Assembly: GCA_018902385.1 (NCBI GenBank)
Contig: JABSSW010000007.1
Coordinates: forward strand, 496,001-560,000
DNA: 64,000 bases
Source: Physcia stellaris
Taxonomy: Eukaryota > Ascomycota > Lecanoromycetes > Caliciales > Physciaceae
Direction: 5' to 3'
Under the pieces are notes generated by a model. That model was not told where the DNA came from and searched no databases. It was given only the letters and a program-made list of their open reading frames with translations. Made by a program: the position numbers and the translations under genes. This document shows positions 44,825 through 56,060 of this stretch, piece after piece; position 1 is the stretch's first letter, and every line of letters starts with the position of its first letter.

Positions 44825-45625
44825 TCATCTCACCCTACAAACCCGAAACTCCAACCCCCTAGCATCGGCCCCCATCCACTCCACATCCTCCGCTTCCACC
44901 CCCCACCCCTGGACCAAATCAACCAAGCACCCCTCAACCGTCCACTCCGTGCCCGTCTCGACCCCTATCCTCCCCCACAGCTCCCGCCAACTCTCCAAAT
45001 TGTGGAAGAACCTCGTCGCCGCCGCCGCCGTCGATGTCGACGAAGTTCCAGCCTGCGCACCAGCCTTCTCCCCAGCCTGCAGGCTCCCAACCTGGCTCCC
45101 GACAACCCACGTCCCGGGCCTCGACAGCAGGGCCACATTCCTGCCGGCGCGCACCTGCGTCTCGCGGTCAATGAGATGCAGGACGTGGTTCAGGAGGATG
45201 ACGTCGATGCCCCTGCTCCCCTCTCCCTCCCCATGCCCCCCTCCCTATCCCCACCACCACCAAACACCCTCCCCACCAACCCCTCCCCATCCAACGCATC
45301 CGCCTCCACAAACCGCGCCCGGAGCCTCCCCTCGTCGCGAAAAAGCTCGTACCCCACCTCCCAGAGGCCAGGCACCAGGTCACACGCCAGCATGTTCTCC
45401 GAGGGCGCGCCGTCGGCGGCGAGGAAGCGGAGGCTTTGGCCGAGGCAGGTGCCGATGTCGAGCAGGGAGGCGCCGCGGCGCAGACGGGCGAGGAGCGCGG
45501 CGTAGGATGCGTGCGAGGGGGTGCGGGTCGATAGGAAGGAGAATTGGCCGATGCAGGGGTAGGGGCTGAGGGTGTAGGCTTTTGTGCGCTGGGGGTGGGG
45601 GAGGGCGGGGGTTAGTTGGTTGTTT

Positions 45626-45657
<32 letters not shown>

Positions 45658-45971
45658 GGAGGGGGAGGGGGAAGGGAGGAGAGGAGAGGGAAAATAAAGG
45701 GGAGGAGAGACGAGGGCAGGGCAGGGCAGGGCAGGGCAGTGGTGAGGGCGGATACACGATAGGGAGTGGGATCTAGGGTCGATGAGGAGCGAAAGCAAGA
45801 AGCTGAAAATCGAAAGGCAGAGGGGCTTACGATGGCGTGCAGATGGCTCTCGATGTCGGCGGGAGGGATGTGACTGTATTCTTCGAGGAGCTTTCTGGTG
45901 CGCGGCTTGAGTCGTGATCCTATCTCGGTTCGGTACCAGGGTGGAACGGGCGGGTTGGACTCGTTTGCCAT
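44825..45971 (-). CDS. SAM-dependent methyltransferase of the fungal secondary-metabolism type
   Basis: Exon 1 is 45971-45831 and the next exon starts at 45588. The N-terminus PPWYRTEIGSRLKPRTRKLL and the block SPYPCIGQFSFL are typical of fungal methyltransferases found beside polyketide and terpenoid clusters. Motif I is SLLDIGTCLGQSLRFLA, followed by LACDLVPGLWEVGYELFRD and VEADAL. The C-terminal part has DVILLNHVLHLIDRETQ and WVVGSQVGSLQAGE. A frame offset lies in a G-rich loop between 45,281 and 45,212. It is explained either by a 68-bp intron (45,213-45,280, donor GTTGGT; 278 aa) or by one missing G (301 aa). Intron 1 is unusually long (242 bp) and contains two microsatellites. The start could also be the ATG at 45,989. 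The substrate is unknown. Confidence 0.8.
45589..45830 (-). repeat. Microsatellite-bearing intron 1 of the methyltransferase gene
   Basis: A 242-bp intron (GTAAGC...CCCAG on the minus strand), about four times the usual intron size here. It holds a (GTT)n run of about ten units at 45,628-45,658 and a (GGGCA)n run of about five units at 45,714-45,739. Confidence 0.8.
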
Positions 45972-46472
45972 ATCTGTAGATATAATCATCGTATCAGCAG
46001 TGTCGAAGCGGCCGACTAGTGCTCTAGTCGTTCAAGGTCATTCAAAGGTGTGGTGGATGTGATCAGTTGGCCGAGTTCAGAGTTGTGGAGGGAGCTGGTT
46101 ATGTTTGATCTTTTGCGCTATTGTGAGAGGACACGGTGGTCACACTGTTCTTCTTGCTTGTTCCTCCTCCCTGCAGGACAAGAAGAGCCTAATGCAGAGG
46201 ACGAAGGGGGTTGGTTGAAATACGGTGGTAACGGGGCCGCAATGAGCGAAGCCAAAATCATGCAATCCTTATTATTAGATTATGAGGAAAATGAAACGCG
46301 TTTTATCGGGGAGGATGTAGCCTTCCACGACGTGCAAGGGATAATCATGCACTAAATTGTTGCACGAAATATCTAAAGATTGAATTCTTGGATGGATGAG
46401 TTTGTTGACTAGATAGAGTTCCCTCAATATATCTTCGAAGTTGTCTTGCTTCTTCTCTCAGTGTGTTGCACG
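45972..46472. other. Intergenic region methyltransferase / Pth11-like gene
   Basis: About 0.5 kb upstream of the methyltransferase start and downstream of the Pth11-like gene. A 101-codon plus-strand frame (46,050-46,355) has no recognisable feature. Confidence 0.45.
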
Positions 46473-47881
46473 TTACTTATAGATGCCCTCCTGTGTTTCA
46501 ATCTCAGTCTGCAGTATCTGATGTGATGACGCCGAGATAGGTATTGATCTACGGTAGTCAACGAGCTCATACCTGTCCCATGCCTTGATCTTTAAACACA
46601 TCGGGTACGTGATGCTGCTGCCTAGCAGCAGATGCTTCCTGGAGTTCGTAATAATCCCTCCGGGTCTGATTCGTCGCAGAAATTTCGACATCATCATTCT
46701 GCCACTCCTTCGTATTGGTTGCAGGCCGTCTTAGCAGGGAACGAAGAGACTTTGACCGGCTCGATACTGCATGGGCTACACGCTGGAAGACGCCTTTTAA
46801 GGTAGGGATCGTCGCGACTATGACTCCGAGATTCTCTTCCAGTCTGTATGAATGATTAGCCACACGGTGTTGGTAGGACGGACATGCTTAAGCCCCGCTT
46901 ACATGGTAAAGATCTCGGTGATTGCACTATCATCTAATCGAGGTACTGAGCAGATATGGCAGGACGCTAGAATGATGTACTCACGGATAGCGTTTTCTCC
47001 TTCGATGGTTGATAACGTGGCGAGTCTGACGATTGAGCATGCGGCTGTACTACCACATCTAGGTCAGACAGCATAGGTAACACAGACAAGAGACGCATAC
47101 AAGACTCCAAGCCCCATCAAGGCGGACAGAGCGTATTTTGTGCGCGTGCTCATCTGTAGCTTGAAGATGATGAAAGCGGGGAGGCTTGCGCAGAAGAAAT
47201 CTGTGAGCACGTTGTAGGCTTAAATCCAGTCAGCACATCTATCTCTGTCGTCTCGGGAGGAAGGGGGAGTGACCTCCAAGACCATAGTTTATTGACCACA
47301 GTTCATGCTTCGAGTAGCATTTTCCTTCGATTTCGAAATTATAGGCTGCCTTGAGGGGCCTGCATTGAAGTCCCCAGGCGAGGAGGAACGCCAGAGTAAA
47401 GACAGCTAGGCATGCTAGCACAACATAGATCAGGCGCCTCAGGTAGATGTGAGTCTGATTTAGCATGCGTAGTATGAACAAGCAAATGGAAATCTTGACT
47501 AGGCAGGTCGCCACGGTTGTTTGGAAGACAGCGATGATTGTCCATTTCAACCATTGGGATAGCTGCTTGGGGCTGACCTGTTCAACATGTCGCCCACCTC
47601 CGTAGTATACCTGGTAGCTATTTGCGATGGACCCGAAGATGCATACGAGCTAACATTGTAAACAGTAAGCATCGATCGTTATCAGTTTGTGAGGCAGATA
47701 TAGATTGCGTATCCTGTGCAGATATTGGATTTGAAAAACATACAGAAGCGACGGCAATTGTGTAGTCATCGCCTGACAGAGCTTTCTTTGAAGCTCGTGA
47801 GTGTATTCGGAGAGAGACTAGAACGATGCCCACAATGAGGGTTCCCCAAGAGACACCAAGGATTGCTTGGCCTTGGGTCAT
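46473..47881 (-). CDS. Pth11/rhodopsin-like seven-helix integral membrane protein
   Basis: Seven exons, 47881-47744, 47649-47274, 47218-47101, 47058-46985, 46945-46903, 46843-46573 and 46508-46473, total 1056 bp (351 aa). Hydrophobic helices fit the fungal rhodopsin-domain family: TLIVGIVLVSLRIHSR then SGDDYTIAVAS, VCIFGSIANSY, KWTIIAVFQTTVATCLVKIS, IYVVLACLAVFTLAFLLAWG, AYNVLTDFFCASLPAFIIF and LSALMGLGVLCGSTAACSIV. The motif RRL-IYVVL and the Cys in WGLQCRPL are usual for the family. Relatives include Pth11-type receptors and many uncharacterised proteins. A polar C-terminal tail of about 100 residues follows. The CFEM domain of classical Pth11 is absent. The 39-nt and 42-nt introns are very short. 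The ligand is unknown. Confidence 0.85.
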
Positions 47882-49489
47882 TTTCGAAAGTTGACGTTGT
47901 AGAAATGAATTGGGGGAATCTAGAAGAGCACTCTAGAAAGAATGATTATATTCATGATGAATCTCTTAGCTCGTGTCTTGAGTGTGTGCAACTGTCTAAA
48001 AGACAATGGAGTACGGGCGCGCCAATGGCAATCAAATGGCTCCATCAACTCCCTCGACCCATGCCGGTTCGCTGATCCTGAAGGTGTTTCGCATCCGAAT
48101 TGCGTGTGCTGGTAACTTGAGTCACCAGCCATTTTGGGATTTTAAGGTGTCAGGTTTGCCTCTCTGGATGGCGCCCGTTGATCACTGTACATTAGCCTGA
48201 TGCACTCTTACTTTTGCGAACGAAAATCGCAACAATTTGGTCCGGTTGCTCCTGTGCTATTAGCTCATCTGCTTAACACAGCCTTCCTGTTGCCCGATCT
48301 CACTGAATCATTGGTCGTTCGGATAAGCCCGAAGTACAAGATGGAGGTCTGCTACAGCCGCCTTCAAAATCCCTATGCAAGGCATTCGGGAAGGATGTAA
48401 AGGAGCCGGTGGGTCGGATCTTTCCAAGACGCCTTGAATCGAGCAGCTAGGTCGCGTTAGCAAAGAAAGCTATGAGTGGCTGACTTGGATTTGCTTATTC
48501 CCACGAGTCAGCTTAGCTTCAGCTTATGATGGTTAGAGGGTACACTTCGGTCGAAATTGGAACTGTCATCACCAGTCCACGGACGAATGAGGTGTGCACA
48601 CTTGACCTTGCTCTAAAACACCTACACCTCCTGGTCCACGCCGCACTTAGCTGATTCCTTTAAGGTAGTCATAGATAAGATTAATGGAGCACGGTGGAGA
48701 TACTCTTGCCTCTGAACATCTTAATATGTGGAGGGCCTGTCGTATCGCAGGGTACGGCTAGGAGATGATCGGGTCAGCCGCGGCGAAGCACATTCAGCAT
48801 ATGTGGAGTCATCTATTCCACACATGGAGTGCAGGTATTTGTGGAGACCGGGGCTGACCAGGTGTGAGAGCTGTTTAGCCAAATAAGCGCACCAATTAAT
48901 ATTGGCGGCAGCCAATCGATACGTCTAGTGTTGAAACCATCGATAAGGTTGCCTAATTAGTAAGGTATGTACTTTGTTTCAAGGCCCGTGCCGCCTCTTC
49001 CCGAGGCGAATCTGGCGCTGACATCACTCATGTTCGAGAACGTCAGCATTAGCCGGAGATATTCCCGTTGAAGTACCTCCGTCGTAGACAATCAAGGTAC
49101 ATGTAGGTTCAGAGTCATGCCGAAAGCCATGTCGCACAGAACTTATGCGCCGAACGCCAATATGACTCTGACAGCTGAAAATCCTATCCATCGAGGAGGT
49201 TGCAGCGACTGGTTCGACTCGACCCCTGGTGGAGTTCAGACCGTGCCTCTCAAATGGTCCAAATCACATCCATCCGGACTTCCTCAAACCAGATTCCAAT
49301 TTGCAAGCGCTGCGGTTATTGAGCATGACGCGTCTTGAGTAAGGCAACTAGCTGCCATGGCTGATGCTGTTGCCACACGCTTCAGTGTCCTCAATCGACC
49401 AAAACGTCATGTTGTATGAAAAGCACCTCTCTCCTCGATAAGTCGAATTCGTGGTCACGATCTTTCAACTTTATGTCCTAGGTCTTATC
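47882..49489. other. Divergent intergenic region Pth11-like / P450
   Basis: 1.6 kb between two divergent starts, with only short frames (60-75 codons). Around 48,796-48,825 the text ATATGTGGA...TTCCACACAT forms a small imperfect inverted repeat. No gene is supported. Confidence 0.45.
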
Positions 49490-51353
49490 ATGTCCCAAGA
49501 GTATAGCGGTATGCTGTTCAAGGTGCTGCAAGATGTCAACATTCCGACGATACTGCTTTTCGTCTCCTTGTTTGGGGTGTGTCAACGAGATCCGAAGCCG
49601 CAAGTTCTTTCTTCTTTTACTAACTTATGAAGCTCATAGCTTTCTGGACCTATCGTGTCACGCTTCACCCTTTGGCTCGGTACCCTGGGCCTTTTCTGGC
49701 CAAGTTTACGGACTTATATGGCGCTTATTGGGCTTCCCACGGTGTTTTGCACCTCAATATGTGGGCGACTCATCAAAAATACGGTAAATCCAACCGCGGA
49801 GCATGGGGATATAGCTGAAGTCAGGATTTCCAAGGGGACGTTGTGCGTTATGGTCCAAACCAGCTGCTTGTAAACTCAAATACTGGTCTTCATGGTAAGC
49901 ACTTCGACCTCAAATATCAAAGCATTACTAATTGCTGTTCCCTTTAGATATATACGATCATGCTAAGAATGTCAAAAAGTCCAAGGCGTACCAACCGATT
50001 GCGCAGACCATGGGTAGATGGACGGCTTTTTCTGCCATCGATAAATTCCTCTATCGTAGTAAGAGACGTGTTGTCCACCGATGGTTCTCAGACGATACCA
50101 TCAAGACCTTCTCACCAAAAATGCTGTCGTTAACTCGAACTTTCTGCTCTCAGCTACTGTTGGACGAGTGCATGGATCCTGGCGGGTGGACCAGACCCAA
50201 AGACATGCGAGATTACTGTGGGTCTGATAATTCCTCCCATAGATGTAGCGCTGACAGCTTAGGCCATTGGCTTGCATTCGATGTCATGGGTGAGTTTCTG
50301 GTTGGTCAAAAATACGGCACACTGAAAGACCCAACCAACCGGTTCATGATTGATACCATTCGCGACATGAATAAAAGAATAGGAGTGTACTCGCAAAGTC
50401 CATCCTTGATATACCTCGGTTTGGATCTGATCTGGAGCCCCATCACTCGCGATTGTAGACGGCATTGCATGAAGTGGATGAAAGCCATGAGAACCAACCT
50501 CATCAGCCAATACTACGATGGAAGCGCCATTCTTGATTCCACAGCAGTCAATCCGTCTCATTCCACCGAGAAGCTTGGCATGCCGATCGAGGATATAAGT
50601 TCAGAGGCTCAATTTTTAGTTGCAGCAGGTGATCATCCCAACCAAATTATCTTGCACTTCGCTCAAGTGTTCTTGGCTGATCTTGTCGACATTACTGCAG
50701 GAACGGAAACCTCGGCAACCCTTTTCGCCGCACTGTTTTTCTACCTGACGCACTACCCAACGGCTTATCGAAAACTAGCTGACGAAATTCGAGAAAGGTT
50801 TTCTGGTGTGGAACAAATCCATTCTGGACCAGCTCTGGCAACATGCATTTACCTATTCGCTTGCATCAACGAAGCCTTGAGAATGTCTCCACCTGCAGTT
50901 GGATCACATTGGCGAGAAGTTGAATCAGAAGGTCAATACGTTGACGGAAGCTTCATTCCTGGGGGCTATGACGTTGGGACTTGCATATACGCAATTCATC
51001 ATAACGAGGAATACTTCCCCAACAGCTTCGAGTTCCTGCCTGAGCGGTGGCTCCCTGGTTATGATATGACGGAGGAAAAGCTTACTGCAGCGAAAAAGGC
51101 CTTCAACCCGTTCTCCCTCGGACCTAGGGCCTGCATAGGTCGGTCACTGGCAATGACGGAGATCAGCGTGGCGCTAGCTCGAGTCATCTATTCCATGGAT
51201 TTCCGTCAGAGCGACGGACAAATCGGAGAAGTGGGCGAGGGCAGGCCTGGTGAAGGCAATGGCCGGCACAGGGTCAGGGAATACCAGCTCGCATCCCACT
51301 TGACCAGCTGGAGCTCAGGGCCAATGATTCAGTTTCGAAGACGGGATATGTAG
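49490..51353 (+). CDS. Cytochrome P450 monooxygenase
   Basis: Five exons, 49490-49576, 49633-49783, 49835-49894, 49948-50628 and 50701-51353, total 1632 bp (543 aa). An N-terminal membrane anchor (IPTILLFVSLFGLIAFW) is followed by the proline-rich hinge HPLARYPGPFLAKFTDLYGA. The I-helix is AAGTETSAT once a 72-bp in-frame intron is removed. The E-x-x-R is in NEALRMSPP, the PERF-like motif is PERWLPG, and the heme loop is FNPFSLGPRACIGRSLA with the cysteine ligand. It is a class II, ER-bound enzyme; the substrate is unknown. A 36-bp in-frame insertion-like segment near 50,229-50,264 is another possible short intron. It is followed on the same strand by a methyltransferase and a hydrolase. Confidence 0.9.
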
Positions 51354-51904
51354 GCAACATGTGGATGGCACCGAGTAGTTTGATTCGTCGAGAGCCTTTT
51401 TGGCGGACCAAATAGCTGTAGAAAATGCAATTGCGATACGTACAGGGGGTTTCGCCTCTCCCTCTGGTGATTTGTGTAACAATTCCATCTTAGTGTAGTA
51501 ATATGAAGCAAAGGCGGGTCATCATAGTCGATAGCCTTCAATTGGGAGGATTGCGGCACGTAGAGCCATCGACTCGACCGCGTCCGCATCTTTTGCGCTG
51601 AACTCCGATTGCTCGATTTTCGGCATTTAACCAGGTGGCAGGGCAAATCGTGCGGCCAGCATAAACTGCTGCAGGTGGGGCATGAACTTCGCCACAACTG
51701 AGCACATTCCTTTTCTGGTACTATGCTCGACCAATTAGCCGCTGATCGACAATATTGATCAGGTCGTTGGACATCTTCGGATGACTTCGACCAAAGCAGC
51801 TCTGTACTCCCAGGCAGAATCATGGACTTCTTCCGCACCAGAAACTTGACATCCGTCTTTCCAAACCCAGCTGTCTCGTCACTCAGTATCTGAGACAGCA
51901 CATC
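51354..51904. other. Intergenic region P450 / UMTA methyltransferase
   Basis: About 0.55 kb. A 190-codon minus-strand frame (51,329-51,901) spans it but has no recognisable motif and overlaps the P450 end. I treat it as chance. Confidence 0.45.
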
Positions 51905-53021
51905 ATGGAGGAGAAATACAATGACTACGTGCTGGGCCGTAATCCACAGGCGTCCGTAAGGTAAGCTTATCTACCCCGATCGATTCCAGGTCTTCAAGAT
52001 TCGACAAAAGAGACATGCCTAATTCGACTCACAAATCAGGCTGAACCAAGCACACCATTATTGGAAGGAGCAGAATGGCTATCTGCTGCATCCCAGCATA
52101 CCGGTTACGAAACCAGACCTCAAAATCGCAGATGTGGGAGCCGGTACAGGGTTGGTCCTGAACATGATGTTCCGTGGAGGATATATCAATGCCACACAGC
52201 TGACCATGCCTATTGAAGGATATGGCTCACAGAGCTTTCTAAAACCCTCCCTAGCTCCACTCAGCTAGATGGCTTCGACATTGATTTGACACAGGCCCCT
52301 CCAGCGGAATGGCTACCACCGAATGTGACTTTCCACAAACTTGACGCTTTCGAAAATTTGCCGCGGGATTTGATTTCCCAGTACGACATAGTCCACCTTC
52401 GTCTGTTCATTGTCCTTGTTCGGAACAATGATCCTGTCCCGTTGTTACGAAATTTGATTGAAATGCTAAGTAAGTAATCCCGCGAACTTAGTTGGTATTA
52501 TCGACAATATCCGCCGTCACCAGAGTTGACTAATTGCAAACTTTCCAGAGCCTGGCGGTTACATCCAATGGGACGAGCATGACCACGCCTCCCAGCGAAT
52601 CACGACTGTGGACCCTGCACGAACTGTGAAAGCAGTCCGGGCCTTCGTCGATTTTGTCAGGCCTCTCGATGCAGTGATGGGCCCTCGAACGTGCGTAGTT
52701 CCCTGGCTCGCTTAGTCGCCGCTGACTGCGATTTGTAGCTGGGTATCAAGGCTGGCCGACACATTCGCGGCGCAAGGTCTCGAGGGACCGCGATTATATC
52801 GCTACCCGCTACCACCTGAGTTGTATAGATATGATACGGACAACGTGCTATCGATTTATGAGGAAATTAGCAGAAAAATTCTCGACCGAAGAGGCAAAGG
52901 GGAGGGGGAAGAGTTGAGAAAATTGATCTCAGCAGCTTTCGTAGAGTCCCAGCAAGGGGTAGCAATTTGTCATGATAAGGTCGTTGTGATCGGGCAAAAG
53001 CCTCGTCGTACAGATCCGTAA
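51905..53021 (+). CDS. UMTA-type SAM-dependent methyltransferase
   Basis: Five exons, 51905-51960, 52040-52150, 52219-52469, 52549-52690 and 52739-53021, total 843 bp (280 aa). The start MEEKYNDYVLGRN is followed by RLNQAHYYWKEQNGYLLHPS, typical of the UMTA family. Motif I is IADVGAGTGIW, then LPSSTQLDGFDIDL, the post-I text HKLDAF, YDIVHLRLF and the post-motif EPGGYIQWDEHD-like block (KPGGYIQWDEHD after splicing). UMTA-type enzymes methylate small molecules in fungal secondary metabolism. Exon phases are all consistent. The gene lies between the P450 (551 bp upstream) and an alpha/beta hydrolase (369 bp downstream), all on the plus strand. The substrate is unknown. Confidence 0.88.
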
Positions 53022-53390
53022 GGGATATGGTCAAAAAAGATTATTCCATGTCAGCGGACGTGGACCGTATTTTAGTCTTCCGATGTCGTTACTTGCGGGG
53101 GACTTGCCCATTTCTACTCTATGCTTTCGCCAACCAACGGAGTGTTTTGAATTCGAGCCATGTTAAAACACTCTAGATTCAGGGCAGTAACTACCGGAGG
53201 TACGGAGGCACGATTATCCGAACCTAGTTCTACGGAGTATGTGCTCCGTACCTCCGTACTTGACGGTTTTATTCATCTTCGCTGCACCTTCCACAAACAT
53301 GCAGTGTCCTTATCTCTGTGGTACTCTTTTTTCAATTTCAAACTCTGACCTCACATATCTCTCTAGGGCTCGTCAACATGCTTCCAAGCC
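53022..53390. other. Intergenic region UMTA methyltransferase / hydrolase
   Basis: 369 bp. It holds a GC-rich inverted repeat at 53,192-53,258 (separate entry) and the promoter of the hydrolase gene. Confidence 0.5.
53192..53258. repeat. Inverted repeat with TACGGAG/CTCCGTA cores
   Basis: The left arm TACCGGAGGTACGGAGGCAC (53,192-53,211) pairs with the right arm GTGCTCCGTACCTCCGTA (53,241-53,258), with two unpaired bases. Another TACGGAG at 53,231-53,237 can pair with CTCCGTA at 53,244-53,250. It may be a regulatory palindrome or the remnant of a small inverted-repeat element. Confidence 0.7.
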
Positions 53391-54844
53391 ATGGTGTCCC
53401 CAAACATCCTCGCCGAGCTTGAGCTCATTCGAAAAGACCTAGAATTTCGCATATTCGACCCCAAGAACAGGCTTTCGGTCTCAAAACGCCAGGAAAGCAG
53501 CGCAGCCGACCCTGCAGCGAAAGGTCCGTTATGGGTCAGTAGGGTCAGCCTACCGCCCTCCGACGAGGACGACGTTCGTCAAGCCTTATTCTCCACCATT
53601 GACAGCTTATGTACCGAGAACGAGACGTACTCCAAGCCAGTGGTTGCGCCAGTGCTAGGAGAATGGGTTGGCCACCGGTGCAATGTAGACAGCCAAGCAC
53701 CTGAGCCCTGCATCTCCGAGAAGGAGAAGTATATTGGCTTAATGAAGGATGTCAGCAGTGACGTTACGATGCTCTATGTTCACGGCGGGGCTTTCTAGTA
53801 CGCTGCCCCGTCCTCACTGATCCTTGCCTCCATCAGTCGTTCCTCGATGCTCTTTGAGATTTATCAAAGTCCTCTTACATTTTGACTAGCTCCGGCTCTC
53901 CAGCGCAGTCCCGTCCTTTGACCAGCAAGCTCACGAGCCTCACCGGTGGACGATGCTTCTCGTTGAAGTATCGCCTCTCTCCACAACACCCATTTCCGGC
54001 CGCATTACTCGACCTCTTGCTCGCCTACCTCTCTCTCCTCTATCCCCAAGCATCGCCATCAACATTCCATACACCCATACCTGCCCACACTATAGTCCTC
54101 ACAGGCGACAGCGTAGGCGCAAACCTCTGCCTCGGCCTAACCCAAACCATCCTCTCGCTCTCCCGCCACCAATCCTCCACCCCACCAACCATCCGCTGGA
54201 ACAGCGCCGAGAGAGCCCTCCCTCTCCCCGCAGGCCTAGCCCTGATCTCGCCCTGGATCGACCCGACCTACTCCCTCCCCTCGCACACCACAAACCGCGA
54301 ATCCGATTATTTGCCTCCGTACTCCATCGCCTGGCGCGCCGACTTCCCGCACTGCGCCGCCTGGCCGAGCGATCCGCCGCGTGAGGATCTCTACTGCGAG
54401 GCCTCATGCCTCGTGCACCCGCTCGTCAACCCCGCAGCCGCGACGGACTGGCGCGGAACGCCGCCCGTGCTCGTACTCTGCGGCGAAGAGGGGCCGAGCG
54501 ATGGGGTCAAGGTGCTCGTGAGACAGCTCGATGGGCAGGGCGTCAAAGTGCGTTGGCGCCAGTTTGAGCGCATGCCGCATGTTTTCGTTTCCTTGCTGGG
54601 GCGGTTAGAGCATTCCCGCCTCGCGGTCGGGGAGTGGGCAAGGTTTTGCGGGGAGGTTGTGAGAAGTCCGGATGGGGTGGGGAGGGAGGGGTGGTTTGTG
54701 AGGGTGAAGGATTTGAGGAGGGAGGTGGTGGAGGTGCGGGACTTGACAAGGTTGACGAGGGAGCGGGCGCTGGCGTTGATGCGGAGGGCGAGGGGGGAGA
54801 GGAGGGTTGTGAGACGGGGGATTGGGAGGAGGGCGAAGATGTGA
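53391..54844 (+). CDS. Alpha/beta hydrolase fold-3 esterase/lipase
   Basis: Two exons, 53391-53797 and 53890-54844, total 1362 bp (453 aa). The oxyanion-hole motif is YVHGGAFY, completed across the intron. The nucleophile elbow is LTGDSVGANLCL (GDSxG). LKYRLSPQHPFPAALLDLL is typical of the hormone-sensitive-lipase group. The later block VLVLCGEEGPSDGVKVLV supplies the acidic residue and RMPHVFVS the histidine. The C-terminal 70 residues are Arg-rich and outside the fold. The ATG at 53,391 is the first in frame; an ATG 13 bp upstream is in another frame. The third position is strongly G/C-biased in exon 2, so long antisense frames appear and are ignored. It could act as a steryl-acetyl hydrolase or a cluster esterase; the substrate is unknown. 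Confidence 0.88.
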
Positions 54845-56060
54845 GGAGATGGTGGGATGTTTGGATCGGTGGTAGGAGATTGGGTCCAAAGCATTGCATC
54901 CGAAAACGACCTCAAGTCCATCACCACGAGACTTTTCAAAATCTATCTCATGAATGCGATACGAGACTCGGGTCAGTTTCATTGGTGAAAAGCCTGGTTC
55001 GCAATATCAATATCTGGGCCCATTTACATCTTCTACACAGCGATTTACTCCCATTCTTCACTTCCCTCCTTTCTCCCCTCACCTTCCTCACTCCCTCAAT
55101 CTCCAAACATCCCCCAGAACCCCTCCTGTTTATCCCCTCAAAGCCCACTCCTCACACCTCGTCTTCGGGCTCTATATCCCACAATTTCCCCACCCCGACT
55201 AACTTTAAAATTGCTGTTGATGGCCAAAAGTTTTAATGTCGCATCTCGGCGAGGGGGATTTCTCGTACTTTTAGTTCTATATCACTGCTTTGCCTGTCTG
55301 ATTCCACTTGCCCGACTCCTCTTACCTGAGTCTTTCCTGCTTGACTCTACCCTTTCACTGCCTATAATGAATCTTTGCTCAAGAGTTAGGGAATGGGGTA
55401 AGGGTCGGTAGAAGGGGTTAAGAGAGGGAGGAGGGGGAGGAGTCAGATCTGCGAGTGTTGATATAAGTATGATAGTAAGAGTGGGGTAGGGTTTCGAGAT
55501 GAGATTCGGCTTTGTTTGAGGGGGGTCGAAAAAGAAGGGAGGGGGAGGGGTCTAGGTAGGGACGTGATGCGGTGGAGAGGGAGATTGTTTGGGTTGGGGT
55601 CTGTGATTGGATTTGGAGTTGGGGGTTTGAAGTATGTTAGATTGGCTTAGCTGATTGAATGGAAGTTACGCGAACTTGTTTGATTTAGAGGAATTTGGAT
55701 GTGAGGTTTTAGAGGAGATTCAATTGTTTGCGCGAACTTGTTTCGAGATGGAGAAAGGACGAAGGAGATAAGCCGAAGGAATGAAGGGATTGAGATGCGA
55801 GAGATTGTTATTGGAAAATTGGGGAAAGTTGGGTCGTTTTTCATTATTTGTACTTACTTGAAGTGACTTCTCAAGAAGTTTATTGAAAAGAGAAAAAAAG
55901 AAGAGGAGAATAACAAAAACATCCAAGATCGATTCGGAAACTGGCATCTAATCCAAAACCCTCTGCTGGAGAGTGTGATGCCCAAGGCATTTAACGGGAT
56001 GCGAGAGTATGACAAGTCGTCTACCCTATCGAAGACAGCAAACCCTGGCTGTAAGTACTT
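54845..56060. other. Gene-free region between hydrolase and RAI1
   Basis: 1.2 kb between convergent genes. The first part is pyrimidine-rich; 55,390-55,640 is purine/T-rich on the plus strand. No protein-like frame or transposon is seen. Confidence 0.5.

Noticed and set aside
45582-45776. Plus-strand frame with a poly-cysteine run
   Set aside because: It is the translation of the (GTT)n microsatellite in the methyltransferase intron.
51329-51901. 190-codon minus-strand frame between the P450 and the UMTA methyltransferase
   Set aside because: It overlaps the P450 coding end and shows no domain-like composition. Treated as a chance frame.
54391-54982. Several long minus-strand and plus-strand frames overlapping the hydrolase 3' end
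   Set aside because: They arise from the strong G/C third-position bias of the hydrolase gene and are low-complexity Pro/Ser/Gly text.
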